Shown: piece by piece, positions 11,515 to 23,242 of the stretch
Position numbering within the stretch: the stretch's first letter is position 1
How the letters are laid out: each line of letters begins with the position of its first letter
Source of the DNA: Corydoras sp. C115
Lineage: Eukaryota > Chordata > Actinopteri > Siluriformes > Callichthyidae
Length of the DNA stretch: 64,000 nucleotides
NCBI GenBank assembly: GCA_019802505.1
Contig: JAFMOC010000445.1
Coordinates: 172,326 to 236,325 of the forward strand
Direction of reading: 5' to 3'
The notes under the pieces: model-generated
Told to the model about the DNA's origin: nothing
The model's database searches: none
Seen by the model: the letters and a program-made list of their open reading frames with translations, nothing else
Made by a program: the position numbers and the translations under genes

Positions 11515-11815
11515 CACAACACACAACACACTACAGCCACAGTGACCAACACATAAACAAACACACACACTACAGCCACAGTGACAAACACAACACACAC
11601 TACAGCCACGGTGACCAACACAACACACAACACACACACTACAGCGACAGTGACAAACACAACACACACTACAGCCACGGTGACCAACACAACACACAAC
11701 ACACACACTACAGCCACAGTGACCAACACAACACACACTACAGCCACGGTGACCAACACAACACACACTACAGCCACGGTGACCAACACATAACACAACA
11801 CACACTACTACATAA
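11515..11815 (+). repeat. minisatellite, unit about 30 bp
   Basis: Units built from CACTACAGCCACGGTGACCA plus a variable ACA-rich linker, giving 30- and 39-bp spacings. Because 30 and 39 are multiples of three and stops are absent, long open frames appear on both strands (for example the TNTTHTTATV decapeptide repeat on the plus strand). These are by-products of the repeat, not genes. Confidence 0.92.
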
Positions 11816-11854
11816 ACACACAAACGCACAGAACCAACCTAATGCACTTATTAC

Positions 11855-12191
11855 TCCATCCATCCATTAAATTCCACTTTATCCTCTATTAGGGTCGCGG
11901 GGGGGTTCCCCATGCCCATCCAGGGGAGAACGTTTCGGGCGCTGGGCAGATAGACCCAGGACAGGGCGTTAATCTATCACTGGGCACACACTCACTCACA
12001 CAAACACACTCTATATGGGGCAATTTGGAGAATTCAGTTGAACTTGATCCATGTTTTTGGACTGTGGGAGGAACCCGGAGAACCCGGAGGAAACCCATGC
12101 GGACACGGGGAGAACATGGAAACTGCACCAAGATTGGGATTCGAACCGGGAATCCCTAGGTCTGAGAGGAGAACATGCTAACCACTAAGCC
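11855..12191 (-). mobile_element. SINE-A, head clipped
   Basis: Young-class copy from the (ATCC)n tail at about 11855, ending at ACCACTAAGCC (12191). The last part of the tRNA-like head (ACCGTGCCGCC) is missing and an AT/GT microsatellite begins soon after (12203-12236). Confidence 0.88.
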
Positions 12192-12730
12192 TCTACATAT
12201 ATAAATATATATATATATAATGTGTGTGTGTTTGTGTAGATGTATAAATACGTCTTTGTTGTTGTAATATTCAGTGTTCGGATTTAAACTCGAGACATTT
12301 CTCTCTAAGTCGACCAAGTGATTGGAGTATTTCATCAAACTGACCTCAATCATACATTTTATTTACTCTAACTTGTCACGATGTTTTCATCAGTTCGTGG
12401 TTTGGTTTCTGGCATTTCAGAAATGTCAGATCCTTTTAGCTTCTTGTCAAAGTGTCTGCAGTAACGGAGCAAATTGAGTATCAGCTTCTACATGCCCTTT
12501 ATTTGTTCTCATTTAAATGCTCCAATCGAAGGCAGCGCTGATCTACATGCACCGATATCATCACGGTTCTGTCTCCTAATGCGAAAACACCGAGACTTCA
12601 AATTTAAACATCGGAATCGAAGCCGCTGCGGAGCGGAAGGTTTCTGCCACGTGTTTGTGGATGATAACAGTTAACTGTCCAGAGCGGGACAGTAATCAAT
12701 AATGTGAATAACATGATTTATTAATATCAC

Positions 12731-13026
12731 TGAGCTGGCTTAGTGGTGAACACGTCCACCTGTCAGCGCTGGGGACGCAGGTTCAAATCCCAATCTGGGT
12801 TTTTTTTTATGTTCTCCCCTGTGTCTTTGGTTTCCTCCCACAGTCCAAAAACATGGATTCAAGGTGAAATTATATCGTGTGTGTGTGTCCTATCCTGGGT
12901 GTATCTGCACAGCACCTAAAACGTTTTCCCCTAGATGGGCATGGGGAACCTCCCCACAACCCTAGTCTCTAGTATAGGATTAAGCAGAAGATAATGAGAC
13001 GAGACGAGACGAGACGAGATGAGACG
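12731..13026 (+). mobile_element. SINE-A, old class
   Basis: Head TGGCTTAGTGGTGAACACG, box B GGTTCAAATCCC, old-class phrase GGATTCAAGGTGAAATTA, and a tail with five GAGAC-type pentamers instead of GAAT tetramers. Many substitutions and small deletions indicate age. Confidence 0.85.
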
Positions 13027-13849
13027 TAGGTTGGGTGTTATTTAATGTTCTAAATGTTGGAGCAGTGGTATGATTTTGTGATTTTGGGAGAAAGGCCTCC
13101 CCAGCTTGGTGCTATTATGTTCTGTAACTGGGTTTGGACTGATATTCAGCTGGTCATCAATCATCCAGTAATTACGGAAAGGTGATCTGATTCTGAATCA
13201 TTTAACATTTCGGTGAAATTGCAGCGGGGTGCAGTCCCACCTCTGTGTGCTGTAATTAGACAACCCAGCAATCATTTAAAGAATAAACATCAGCTGTAGC
13301 ACCGAGCCGAACTTATTTAGACAAAATGACGGTTGTATATCAGACACGGCTTTTCATAATGTCACATAAACACACGGTTCAAAACTATTAAAAGCATCGC
13401 TGTCTGCCTCACCCTCACTCACCATCAACTCACTCTCTCTCTCTCTCTCTTCATTTAAACCCCAATACCTCACCTACCTCACCTCTCCTCATCTCCCTCC
13501 CTCTCTCTCTCTCTCTACCACACACACGTACAAACCAGGGAATTACGGACTGAAATAAACCCTCCTCACCTTGAAGGTGAAATGGAAAATCTATGGAGTG
13601 CCTAATGCACAGGAAACCTAATTCCGTTGTACTTGTGAGGAACCGTGGTCTGATTTCCAAGTTGATTTAACAATAAGGAGAGTTCATACTCATTTAAAAG
13701 CTTATTTAAAACGACTCACATTAATTATCCAATCCCCGGAGAGTCTCGTGTGTCGGTTTGTCTTTCCAAACATGCATCAAGCTGTCAGATTTATTTTATC
13801 CTTCTACACACACATCAAACCTCGTTCTGTTTTAGAATTTACATTACGC
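13027..13849. other. gene-free stretch
   Basis: Unique sequence with two CT runs at 13432-13450 and 13498-13515. No supported gene. About 13090-13300 reads as balanced, repeat-free sequence and could hold conserved non-coding DNA, which only alignment could show. Confidence 0.45.
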
Positions 13850-13862
13850 TGTTAACACTCGT

Positions 13863-14195
13863 GGCGGCACGCTGGCTCAGTGGTCGGCACGTTCTCCTCT
13901 CAGCACTAGGGATTCCCGGTTCGAATCCCCATCTGGGTGGAGTTTCCATGTTCTCCCCGTGTCCGCGTGGGTTTCCTCCGGGTTCTCCGGTTTCCTCCCT
14001 CAGTCCAAAAACATGGATCAAGTCAATTGAATTCTCGAAATTGCCCCATATAGAGTGTGTCTGTGTGAGTGAGTGTGTGCCCAGCGATAGATTGGCACCC
14101 TGTTCTGGGTGTATCTGCCCAGCACCCGAAACGTTCTCCCCTGGATGGGGACCCTAATATAGGATAAAGCGGAAGATAATGAATGAATAAATGAA
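13863..14195 (+). mobile_element. SINE-A, full length, with TSD
   Basis: Plus-strand young-class copy with head GGCGGCACGCTGGCTCAGTGG, box B GGTTCGAATCCCC and tail GATAATGAATGAATAAATGA. It is flanked by the perfect 13-bp TSD TGTTAACACTCGT at 13850-13862 and 14196-14208. Confidence 0.93.
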
Positions 14196-14208
14196 TGTTA
14201 ACACTCGT

Positions 14209-14870
14209 TAGCCGTTTCGGATCAAACGCAGGGAAATGAAACCGTTCCGTGTTTTATTTCATATAAAGGTCAGAGGGAAACAAACTGCAGGCCCTGACCT
14301 GTTCACCTGCTGCAGCTTCACCCTGAGAGCGGAGGGTGAAGATCCTCTCTAACTTTATTCAGAATGCATCCCTCCATTATGTCCCCCCGCCCCCCCCCAC
14401 GCTGATTTAAGTAAGATCAAAAAATCCCGAGCAATAATTAGTAATGACTAAAATCTGGATTTTAAGTGCCTCAGGAATAATAGTGGGCTTTCAAGCCTGA
14501 ATTAGTCCATTAGCGCGGCCTTTTTGTTAAATGCAAACACATGACAGACAGGATGCTGAAATGTCAGCTGGATCTCAATCACTGTGAAATCTGATGAATC
14601 AGCAGCGGCCCTTGCCTTCTTATCCACACATCTAAATCCATATTCATTATAAATACAGCTCGTTTCAGATTTCATTGCTTTTCACATATTAAAAACTCTT
14701 ATTTATCACAATTAACTTGTGTTTTACTTTTTGTACCATAAGAATAAATAATCATAGATTTCTGCATGTGAATCAATAACTCATTTAAATATAACCTGCA
14801 GATCAGTTCCCTGTTTCAGATTCAATGAACCGACTCTGAACTGAACTGATTCGTTTCTATAAAAGACTGT
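14209..14870. other. gene-free stretch
   Basis: Unique sequence, with a C-rich patch at 14385-14400. No gene. A CA-rich low-complexity tract follows at 14871-14943 and is the target of the next SINE. Confidence 0.5.
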
Positions 14871-14943
14871 TTACACACACACATACATACATATAAACAC
14901 ACACATACGCACACACACAATACATACACACACACACATATAC

Positions 14944-15286
14944 ATTCATTCATTATCTTCTGCTTTATCCTATATTTGGGTCACGGGGGGGTCCCCATGC
15001 CCATCCAGGGGAGAAGGTTTCGGGCGCTGGGCAGATACACCCAGGACAGGGCGCCAATCCATCGCTGGGCACACACTCACTCACACAGACACACTCTATA
15101 TGGGGCAATTTGGAGAACTCAATTGACTTGATCCATGTTTTTGGAATGTGGGAGGAAACCGGAGAACCCGGAGGAAACCCACGCGGACACGGGGAGAACA
15201 TGGAAACTCCACCCAGATGGCGAATCGAACCGGGAATTCCTAGTGCAGAGAGGAGAACGTGCTGACCACAAAGCCACCGTGCCGCC
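14944..15286 (-). mobile_element. SINE-A, full length, with TSD
   Basis: Young-class copy inserted in a CA/TA-rich tract. The TSD ACACATATACAT is found on both sides (ending at 14945 and starting at 15287), although the low complexity of the target makes its exact length uncertain. Confidence 0.9.
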
Positions 15287-16200
15287 ACACATATACATAC
15301 ATATATATATATATATATACAAACAGGCAAACACACATTCATACACACACAAAACAGTGAGAACACACAGACTGCACACTGATGTCAGACTGAATCAGTC
15401 ATGTCAGACTAATCTGTTCAGGTTAAAGATTACTGAGCTATTTACATTTCACAGAGGTAATCCTCAGGATTATGATAACTGATCCATACTACAAGTGTCC
15501 ACTGGATTATTATAAACATTTCTGCTTCAAACGAAAACCGATATGTACTTTGCATTCTAAATCACAGTCCAGTGTGTGCATATGTGTGTGTGTTGGTGAC
15601 AATACCATAAAATCATGTGTATGTGTGTGTATGTGTGTGTGTGTGTGTGTGTGTGCCAGACGTCCACCAGCACCGTGACATTGGTTTGGCTGCCTTTCAT
15701 ATCCACTGGCTTGAGCATGAACTGGTTGCCCGGAATATTTTGAAGGTAAGGTGACCTGTTAAACCAAATTATCTACCTCCCTGTAAACTAATTTATCACG
15801 ATCGAGAAACAGCTCCATATAAGTCATTAACAAACCGGCTGAGGAGGCCGTACAGGAGAGGGCACGAAGCCCCGGGGAATCTTCACTGGTGGTGATGATG
15901 GACTAGGCTGACCTTCTTAAGTTAGTAAGGTTGTTTGTGGCCACAAATCACAGAAATGCAGTACATCCAGAACTTTTGTCGGAATTAGCACCTCACATTT
16001 CAGGTGCGGGATCATCAGTGTTGAAATTAAAATCTACGACCTGTATTAAATCGCAGCGTGATGCAATTTAATGTCTCTTCACTAAAATAAACCAAAGCCT
16101 GTTATACAGAGCGAGTTACAGTCTCACATCTGATACCAAAATGATACACATGAAATTTGGGACATGTTATTAGAAGATAAAAGGGTTTAGAATATGTATC
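15287..16200. other. gene-free stretch with microsatellites
   Basis: An AT run at 15302-15320 and a GT-rich run at 15618-15655 sit in otherwise unique sequence. No supported gene. Confidence 0.5.
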
Positions 16201-16204
16201 AGAC

Positions 16205-16510
16205 AAAAGACGCTTTACTGTCGTAGGACACCGACACATCACACCTGCAGGAGGTTTATCAGACAGCAAATGGATGTGGGCCACATCTGGATGAGATGGT
16301 CCTGATGACGCTGGTCCACTAACAAACTGCACTAGAGCCCGAGGGGACCCTCATAAGAAAACAATACAGCCCACATGTCACACAACCCATCTGCTCCACA
16401 TGTGACTGACATATGGCACTGCCACTAAAAACACCTGGTTCACATCTGGTAAGGGTTTAGCAGTGAGACCTACACATGAGCCACTTTTGGATGATGTATG
16501 GACTGGGCTT
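16205..16510. repeat. second member of the 'CATCTGG' dispersed repeat
   Basis: Shares the wording of 3190-3475 (GTGGGCCACATCTGGATG, GGTTCACATCTGGTAAGG, ACATGTGACTGACAT). The copy is diverged and its borders are unclear. Confidence 0.4.
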
Positions 16511-17303
16511 CATGCAGACCAGTCAACTTTACTCCAACTTTACTCCAAACTCACTCATCCTCCCGACACTGGGCTTGTTTTCTGCACTCAGACTCAGACA
16601 TGGTTGGGGTTGGAGGCCTTAAACCCTGAAACAATGGATTGAATGAAGCGTAGTGTCAGTGACACCCAGATTCACTCTAAAGAGTTTGGAGGACGTTTTG
16701 AATTCTCCTAATAGAAGGTGGCGCCCCCGTCTTTTGTTGTGAATCAAAGTTTCCACTCCTCCAGCTTCTTTATTTAGTTCAAGTTTCTTGTTGTTAGTTT
16801 CATTTCAGCTGAATTGTTCATAAATTGAAGCGTGCTCTCGTAAACCGCATAGTGGACTTCATATGAGTAATTGGTAATCTCCAGAGACACAATGAGTATA
16901 AGTGGAACTGGCCTTCAGCCATTAAAGAACGGGATCGATATTTCTTCTCCGTGTGTATTACAGCCGTACAGAAGTTCAGGAAATTATACTGCGTCACAGC
17001 GAGCGTCCAAAGCGCCAGAGAACACAGAAAATAGATTCCGACCAGCTGTAGAAAGCTGAGAGGGTCCTGACCTCTCACATTTATCTCAAGTTCCCATGAA
17101 CCAAAGTACAGGTTCTGCCTTTGATCACGGTGAGTTTTGGTGTCAGTGCCGTTGTTCCAATTTTCACGCTCATCACTTAAATTAGAAGTAGTGGTTCTAC
17201 AGGTCTGCCACCCTTGAGAACCCTCATGACTGTGTAACCTTCTGGTTCTGCATTTTTAATGACGCAGATACAGACAGTGGTGCTGAAGTCTCGTACTGTA
17301 CCA
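16511..17303. other. gene-free stretch
   Basis: Unique sequence. A minus-strand open frame at 16818-17078 has a hydrophobic middle but no upstream signal, no homologue I recognise and no splice context, so it is treated as chance. Confidence 0.45.
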
Positions 17304-17316
17304 AGTACAATAAACC

Positions 17317-17665
17317 ATCCATCCATTATCTCCCGCTTTATCCTCTATTAGGGTCACGGGGGGGGGTTCCCCATGACCATCCAGGGGACACCGTTTTGGG
17401 TGCTGGGCAGATACACCCAGGACAGGGCGCCAATCTATCGCTGGGCACACACTCACTCACACAGACACACTCTATATGGGGCAATTTGGAGAACTCAATT
17501 GACTTGATCCATGTTTTTGAACTGTGGGAGGAAACCGGAGAACCCGGAGGAAACCCACGCGGACACGGGGAGAACATGGAAACTCCACCCAGATGGGGAT
17601 TCGAACCGGGAATCCCTAGTGCTGAGAGGAGAACGTGCTAAAGCACTAAGCCACCGTGCCGCCCC
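17317..17665 (-). mobile_element. SINE-A, full length, with TSD
   Basis: Young-class copy with TSD AGTACAATAAACC at 17304-17316 and AGTACAATAAGCC at 17666-17678 (one mismatch). The tail is (ATCC)n rather than (ATTC)n. Confidence 0.93.
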
Positions 17666-17678
17666 AGTACAATAAGCC

Positions 17679-19424
17679 TCACAGATATTATTTAAAATAG
17701 CGTTGGCATTGAACACGGTACATGCGGCTGGTTTCTGCCCCCTGCAGGTTACAGTTCTTTGGCACCTGTCACTTTCACGGTTGTGTATTAATGATGAGTT
17801 TAGATTAAAATAACCAATCTAAAATACCAGAAGGATCCTGTCAGTGTCGAGCAAAATAGAAATGAGGGTGAAATCGGTGAGCATCCAGACTGCGATTACC
17901 AACGTCCAGAATGACACGACGGATTTAAATTCGGCCCAATTACAGTCACCCACCAGCACAAAACAGACTGAGGGTATACGGTCTGTGGCTGGTAATCAGC
18001 TCATGCAGCAGTGGGATGGCTTCATTAGAATTAGTTGCCTGGAGGAATGTAGACGGCCGACTGCTATAGTAACAATAAATGGTTTGTAAAATCACTGTTT
18101 GTACAACATAAGGAAAAAATGTCGCCCATCTGCTCGCATGCGGGGAAAATCCTGTACAGTCAGCATGCGGAGAACCATTCCAGCCTTATGGCTCTACCTT
18201 CATGAATGAATTTTAAAGCGAGCGCCCGGATGAAATGTTGAATATGGGCGAGTTCAAAAGGGAAAAAGCAATCTCCCGCCGCAGGCGTCCTAAATAACCT
18301 GCATCTTCTTGAATCGGGCGAAATCAACAGTCTGCTCCAGATTTATTTTTATTGAAATGAATGGATTGGTCACTCGAGTGGTGCAGCTGTCGGAAAGAGA
18401 GCACTCTGCCTCGGGAGACATGTGTTCATGAGACATGGCCCGGCGGGGCACTCCGAACCCACGAGTGTGGAACGGGTAGAGAGCCAGCGGCGGGCGTTTG
18501 CATTGCTGTTAAAATCCGAAGCTCTAATGGCTTATAGGTTTCTGCAGAACCATGTAACGGAGAACATACATCGCGGCGGAGCCGAAAACATCGGGCACAT
18601 GTGATGATTAGTTAATCTGAGCATCACGGCTCACTCCCCCTCACAGCTCCAACAGCCTGCACTCTTCTCCAGAAAAGCTTTTTGTGCGCATTTAGGCCCA
18701 TCCGCGAGATTAGGAACTAATGCACGCTTTGGAATCAATATTCAATTTCATCCCATAATGTTTTCGATGGGCTTATGGTTAAAGCTTTGTAGATCCCCTA
18801 CATCAAACTTGTAAACACACTTCTATAAAAGCATCACACACAGCGTCCTCACACCTCCACGCTAATGGAACCCAATCTCCTCCGTCTGAATTTAACGAAT
18901 CAATTAGAGACGTCGTCACAGTGACTTCACCGTGCATGTGGTTATCTTAATTGATATCGTTTATATAAGTAGCATAATGTCATACGTGTAACAGACTTAT
19001 AAATACCTTAATATTACATTTTCAACCGGGTCCCTGCTGTTTGACCTGAAATGATTTGGTGGAGATGAAAACCCGAGCAGGCAGTCAGCTTTTTATCTAA
19101 AAGGAGCAGCCGGGCCTTAAGCATGTTATAAGATTATGCAAATTCCGAAAAATTACTGTAAGCTTCCATATCTCAGTGCAAAAGATGCTTCTGTAGAACT
19201 CAACAGCCATCTTCCTTTAATATCATTTCAGTGGATCGGATGATCGTTTCTAAATAAAACACGCACAGTTCGAACTTTCAGCCTTCCGGATTGTCGAACA
19301 TGAAAATACATTCGACAAGAAGTGACAGCGTCCCGAATATAATCTATAATGCATTTAGAACCTGTGAGAACCTTTGCTTGTATTATTTTATCTTCTGTCA
19401 TTGTTTTCATGTCTGTAGAAATTG
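17679..19424. other. repeat-free stretch, possible conserved non-coding DNA
   Basis: About 1.7 kb without any recognisable mobile element, microsatellite or gene. Composition is balanced, in contrast to the SINE-packed arms. Lying upstream of elfn1, it is a candidate for regulatory DNA, but that is inference from repeat absence only. A short old SINE-A fragment (box B, GGTTCGAATCCCGATG) follows at about 19425-19475. Confidence 0.35.
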
Positions 19425-19594
19425 GTACAGATTCAGGTTCGAATCCCGATGTGGATGGACCTTCCATGTTCTCCAATCATAATCCATGTTCTTAATATCG
19501 TAATCAAGATAATTATATTTTAAATGTACGGTATTATATTACTCTACCACCTGACCCACAGTGCAATATATTTTTCATCTTTAAATTAATACAT

Positions 19595-19946
19595 GGACGG
19601 CACGGTGGCTTAGTGGTCAGCACGTTCTCCTCTCAGCGCTAGGGATTCCCGGTTCGAATCCCAATCTGGGTGGAGTTTCCATGTTCTCCCCGTGTCCGCG
19701 TGGGTTTCCTTCGGGTTCTCCGGTTTCCTCCCACAGTCCTAAAACATGGATCAAGTCAATTGAGTTCTCCAAATTGCCCCATATTGAGTGTGTTTATGTA
19801 TGAGTGAGTGTGTGCCCAGCGACAGATTGGCGCCCTGTTCTGGGTGTATCTGCCCAGCGCCCGAAACGTTCTCCCCTGGATGGGCATGGGGAACCCCCCC
19901 GCGACCCTAAATAGAGGATAAAGTGGAAGATGATGAATGAATGAAT
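19595..19946 (+). mobile_element. SINE-A, full length, with TSD
   Basis: Head GACGGCACGGTGGCTTAGTGG, box B GGTTCGAATCCC, tail GATGATGAATGAATGAA. The TSD TTAATACAT lies at 19586-19594 and 19947-19955. Confidence 0.92.
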
Positions 19947-20114
19947 TTAATACATATAACGTACTTTACACTGCCACTTTAGTTTACTTTATTTTAAGTA
20001 TTTTTGTTACATTTAGTTTAATTTTAATGTGTTTATTGTTAAGTCTTTATTCTTGTTCTGTATATATAAACATGACAAATGGGGGATAATAAAGTGACAA
20101 TTCTGATTCCCAAT

Positions 20115-20412
20115 ATTCTATGGTGTCCTTCAAAAAAACATGGACTCAAGTTGAATTGGCTGCTTTAAATTGCCCCTATATGGTTCAGCCATAGGCTTGT
20201 GTTTAAGGAGCCAGGCAAGCGACCTGAAGGTCCCCGGTTTGGTACTTGGGCTAGCTCCTCACCCCAATTGTTTATTGGGTGCCGTATACAGAGCTGCCCA
20301 ATGCTCCGGGCATGTGTGCTCACTTCCCGGTGTGTGTATATATATATGTGCGTTTCACTGCACGGGGAACCCACCCCCCCCCACCCCTCCCGACCCTAAT
20401 ATAGAATTTATG
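20115..20412 (+). mobile_element. old SINE-A remnant interrupted by another repeat fragment
   Basis: SINE-A body (ACATGGACTCAAGTTGAATT, old class) is seen at 20121-20196. SINE-A end (CACGGGGAACCC ... CGACCCTAATATAG) is seen at 20360-20412. Between them, about 20200-20350 reads like part of a different fish repeat (GCTGCCCAATGCTCCGGGC, then a short TA run). The order suggests an insertion or a recombination between two elements. Confidence 0.6.
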
Positions 20413-22490
20413 AGATGTGGTTTGTAATCTGGCGATAGGTGTTTAAGGCTATTCCCATCGCTGTGCTGTTGCTATGCAGCTCCACGCCGGTGGATTCCGA
20501 GTGTAATTTACCTTTTTAATAACGAGCACCTCTGTACAGTTCAGCTTATCTTCCTGAAACTCTGCGGCAGCTTTTTACAGGCAGTTAAGCGCCACTGCGT
20601 TGCACGGCGCTGGCAGTGGATTTACTTTGACCCATGTGCATGTGTCACCCTCAAGGGTAATTACAATTACCCATTTGTCTCTCCAAATACACCCAATAAT
20701 TCATTTGCTTAACATGATTACATTACATTAGTACAGTCATTACATTAACACTATTAACATTTCATCAGCATTTAAATGACTGAACTTTAATTACACATAT
20801 GACACTGATAAACTGGACACTGTCCATTTGGCCTGTTCAGAACCAATCACGGGAGAATTTATATAATATATATATATATACAATGCTGCGTGACATTTTT
20901 AGGTTAATAGAGGTGTTCTGAGCAGAACACAGAGCTGGAACAAGAGACAGAGCGCATTCCACCCGAGAGAAGAACCTCCTGTATGGGTGGGGTAAATTGT
21001 GAGGGCACATTTGCCAGCTGTACACTGTGGGGTATTAGTGATTCCACCTTCAGTGGTGCTAATGTTGTCCTTGAACAGTATGGAGACACACCGGACCGGT
21101 CCAGTACCTGGACCACGGAACGTATGATGTTAAAATGGCCTTCCGTTCAGACTTTAACTTTGAACTGTACTGCGGTTGAGCAGGGAATGCTAATGGAAAC
21201 AGCATCTGTTATTGCCCTCATGACTGCCAGATACTTTTCTCATCCACAGAGAACCTCAATATATAAACAAGTTAATGAGAACCCGAACGAAGGCTTATCT
21301 TTAAAGGCATTTTTCTTTAAGGGAACTGTGAGAGTAATCGGGAAACAATGGCCACTATAGACAGTTAAAAAGCGGGAAAAACGGTATAATAAAATAAAAC
21401 TTCACACTAAAGAGAACCCGAAAAGAGCTGACTCATAAAGACCAGTTTGTGTCTTAGTGCTTACCCACGAGAGAACAGAACGCCAGGTAGAAAGACTTTT
21501 CCGGGTTCTTAGGAATAGCATTAACCGGTGCAGTCCCCGAGCTGCGTGCCGCCGGTTTGATTGCCTTTATATGAACTTCAAACAGGTGCAGCGTTTCCAA
21601 CCTAATTAGCACAGGACTGAGAACAGCCTCACTCCAGAACGGCTCGCTCGGTTCCTCACTCACCACGTCCTACATAACGAACGTCATCCAACATTCAGAA
21701 CATTCAAAACACACCGTATTTTTTGAACATTTTGGTATAAAGTGGACCGATCCAAACATGTCAGGACGTCTACTTTGCTTGTAGGTCAGATCCCCCCCCC
21801 CCGAAACCCGACTAAAGTCCACCGCCGAATTGCTCATACTTAATGAAAGCATCTCACTAACAGGATGCTGCCGCCACCATATTTCACGGCGCCCTATCAG
21901 TGCGCAGAAAACAGAAAGCCGAAAGGTCGCGCTCCTGTCGAAGTCGGACCCGCGTGCCTCTTTGCCAATTTCTAAATGAGATTTCACGATGCTTTTTAAA
22001 AGCCAGTCATTCATAACGCCGAGGTCTGTGGAAGGTCCGAGACACAATGCTTCTGTCAGCAGCTTCTTTAATTTAAAGCGTGGATCTCCTCGGAGCGCGG
22101 CGCTCGCTTATCTGACTCATTTGTACGTGGCCTCCAGCCAAAGTTGCAGTGCTTTCCATTAATTGTTTAAAAACCGATGGTGACGGTCAGACGGCCTCAT
22201 ACGGGGGTCTTATTAATAATAAGAACTGATACAAGATGTTTTGTTGGGCTTTTGTCTGCCCGCTTTATAATGCAGCCATGCATTCACACAGCGGGACACA
22301 GAGAGGGTCTGAGAGCGGCCATGTTGCCATCACACCACGTTCCTGTTACCAGCTCATACAGGCTGCACAGCACAGACCCATTAACTATCTTTAATCATCG
22401 GCCACTGTCCTCTGTTAGCGCCCCCCAAAGCGTCGTTCCAACCGTTACACCCCTGCCACAGTGACATGAGTAATGACGCATGTACATACA
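20413..22490. other. repeat-free stretch, possible conserved non-coding DNA
   Basis: Two kilobases without recognisable SINEs or genes apart from an AT run at 20859-20880 and a C run at 21791-21801. It includes homeodomain-like TAAT/ATTA motifs (see 20655). Regulatory meaning is inferred only. Confidence 0.35.
20655..20672. promoter_or_regulatory. palindromic paired homeodomain-type site
   Basis: GGGTAAT-TACA-ATTACCC is an exact inverted repeat with a 4-bp spacer. Its core TAAT-N4-ATTA has the spacing of a P4-type dimer site for paired-class homeodomains. The surrounding 300 bp are repeat-free. Binding is not shown by sequence alone. Confidence 0.3.
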
Positions 22491-22498
22491 CTATATAC

Positions 22499-22941
22499 TA
22501 GGGGTGAGCTGCAATATTCGCTGATTCGACGATTCGATTCGGAGAACCGTAGTCGACTATGGACCTCATAGTCGAATGTACCATTTTGACCACATGGGGG
22601 CGCCCATGGCTGCTGCTAAGCATTAATTTTTACATGAAATGTCTTTGTTTTCGTTATATATATAGCCTTTTGTGAAATAAAATCATCCTAATTTCTAGAT
22701 TTTTAGGTTTTTTGTTTTTTTTTTAGGTTTTTCCTTTGAAGTGGAAAAAAGTCCAGAACGGGGATCCCATTTACGGTGCTCTAGAAAAACAAGTAAAATA
22801 TAAAAAAATATCTTTTTTAAAAACCACGCTTATAGCGCCATCTTGTGGTGAAATTTTAACTGATTTGACTATCAGTCGACTATAGGGAAAATCTGACCAA
22901 TCAGATTCGACTATGAAAATCCTTTGTTGAATACACCCCTA
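22499..22941. mobile_element. hAT-type MITE (443 bp) with 8-bp TSD
   Basis: The element begins TAGGGGTG and ends CACCCCTA, giving 8-bp terminal inverted repeats. It is flanked by the perfect 8-bp duplication CTATATAC at 22491-22498 and 22942-22949. An 8-bp TSD with TAGGGGTG-type ends is the hallmark of hAT transposons. Subterminal ATTCGACTAT motifs occur near both ends (ATTCGACGATTCGATTC on the left, AGATTCGACTATG on the right). There is no transposase frame, so it is non-autonomous. It sits at the edge of an old SINE-A, whose sequence supplied the target. Confidence 0.9.
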
Positions 22942-22943
22942 CT

Positions 22944-23242
22944 ATATACACAATGTGGGGCAATTTACAGCAGCCAATTCGCCACGAATACAGGTTTTCG
23001 GACAGTGGGAGGAAACCGAAGAATCCATACAAAACCCACACGGACACGGGGAAAATGTGGAAACTCCACCCTGAATGGGATTCGAACCTGGATCCACAGC
23101 GCTGAGAGGCAAATGTGTTAACCACCCCGCCCCTCATTTCCTTATCTTCCGCTTAATCCTATAATAGGGTCGTGGGGTGGTTCAACAGAGGAGAATGTCC
23201 CGAGAAACACCCAGGACAGAGCGCCAACCCATCACCGGGCAG
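22944..23242 (-). mobile_element. two old SINE-A fragments in tandem
   Basis: 22944-23132 is the head half of an old-class copy on the minus strand (GGATTCGAACCTGGATC). 23134-23242 is the tail half of another (CTTATCTTCCGCTTAATCC ... GGACAGAGCGCCAACCC). The normal order is permuted, so two copies or a rearranged copy are present. Confidence 0.75.

Noticed and set aside
11238..11829. Minus-strand open frames of 160-190 codons rich in Val and Cys
   Set aside because: They run through the 30-bp CA-rich minisatellite. The VTVAVVCVVL-type pattern is a repeat by-product.
13863..13930. tRNA gene suggested by box A and box B motifs
   Set aside because: The head only resembles a tRNA. It continues into a 345-bp SINE body with tail and TSD, and no cloverleaf with an anticodon stem could be drawn with confidence.
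13750..14157. Open frames containing PHIECVCVSECVPSD or similar, found in many places
   Set aside because: The same peptide recurs at every SINE-A copy (GAGTGTGTGTGAGTGAGTGTG region), so it is translated SINE, not a gene family.
16818..17078. Hydrophobic 86-codon minus-strand frame
   Set aside because: A membrane-like stretch can arise by chance in AT-rich DNA. There are no flanking exon signals and I recognise no homologue.
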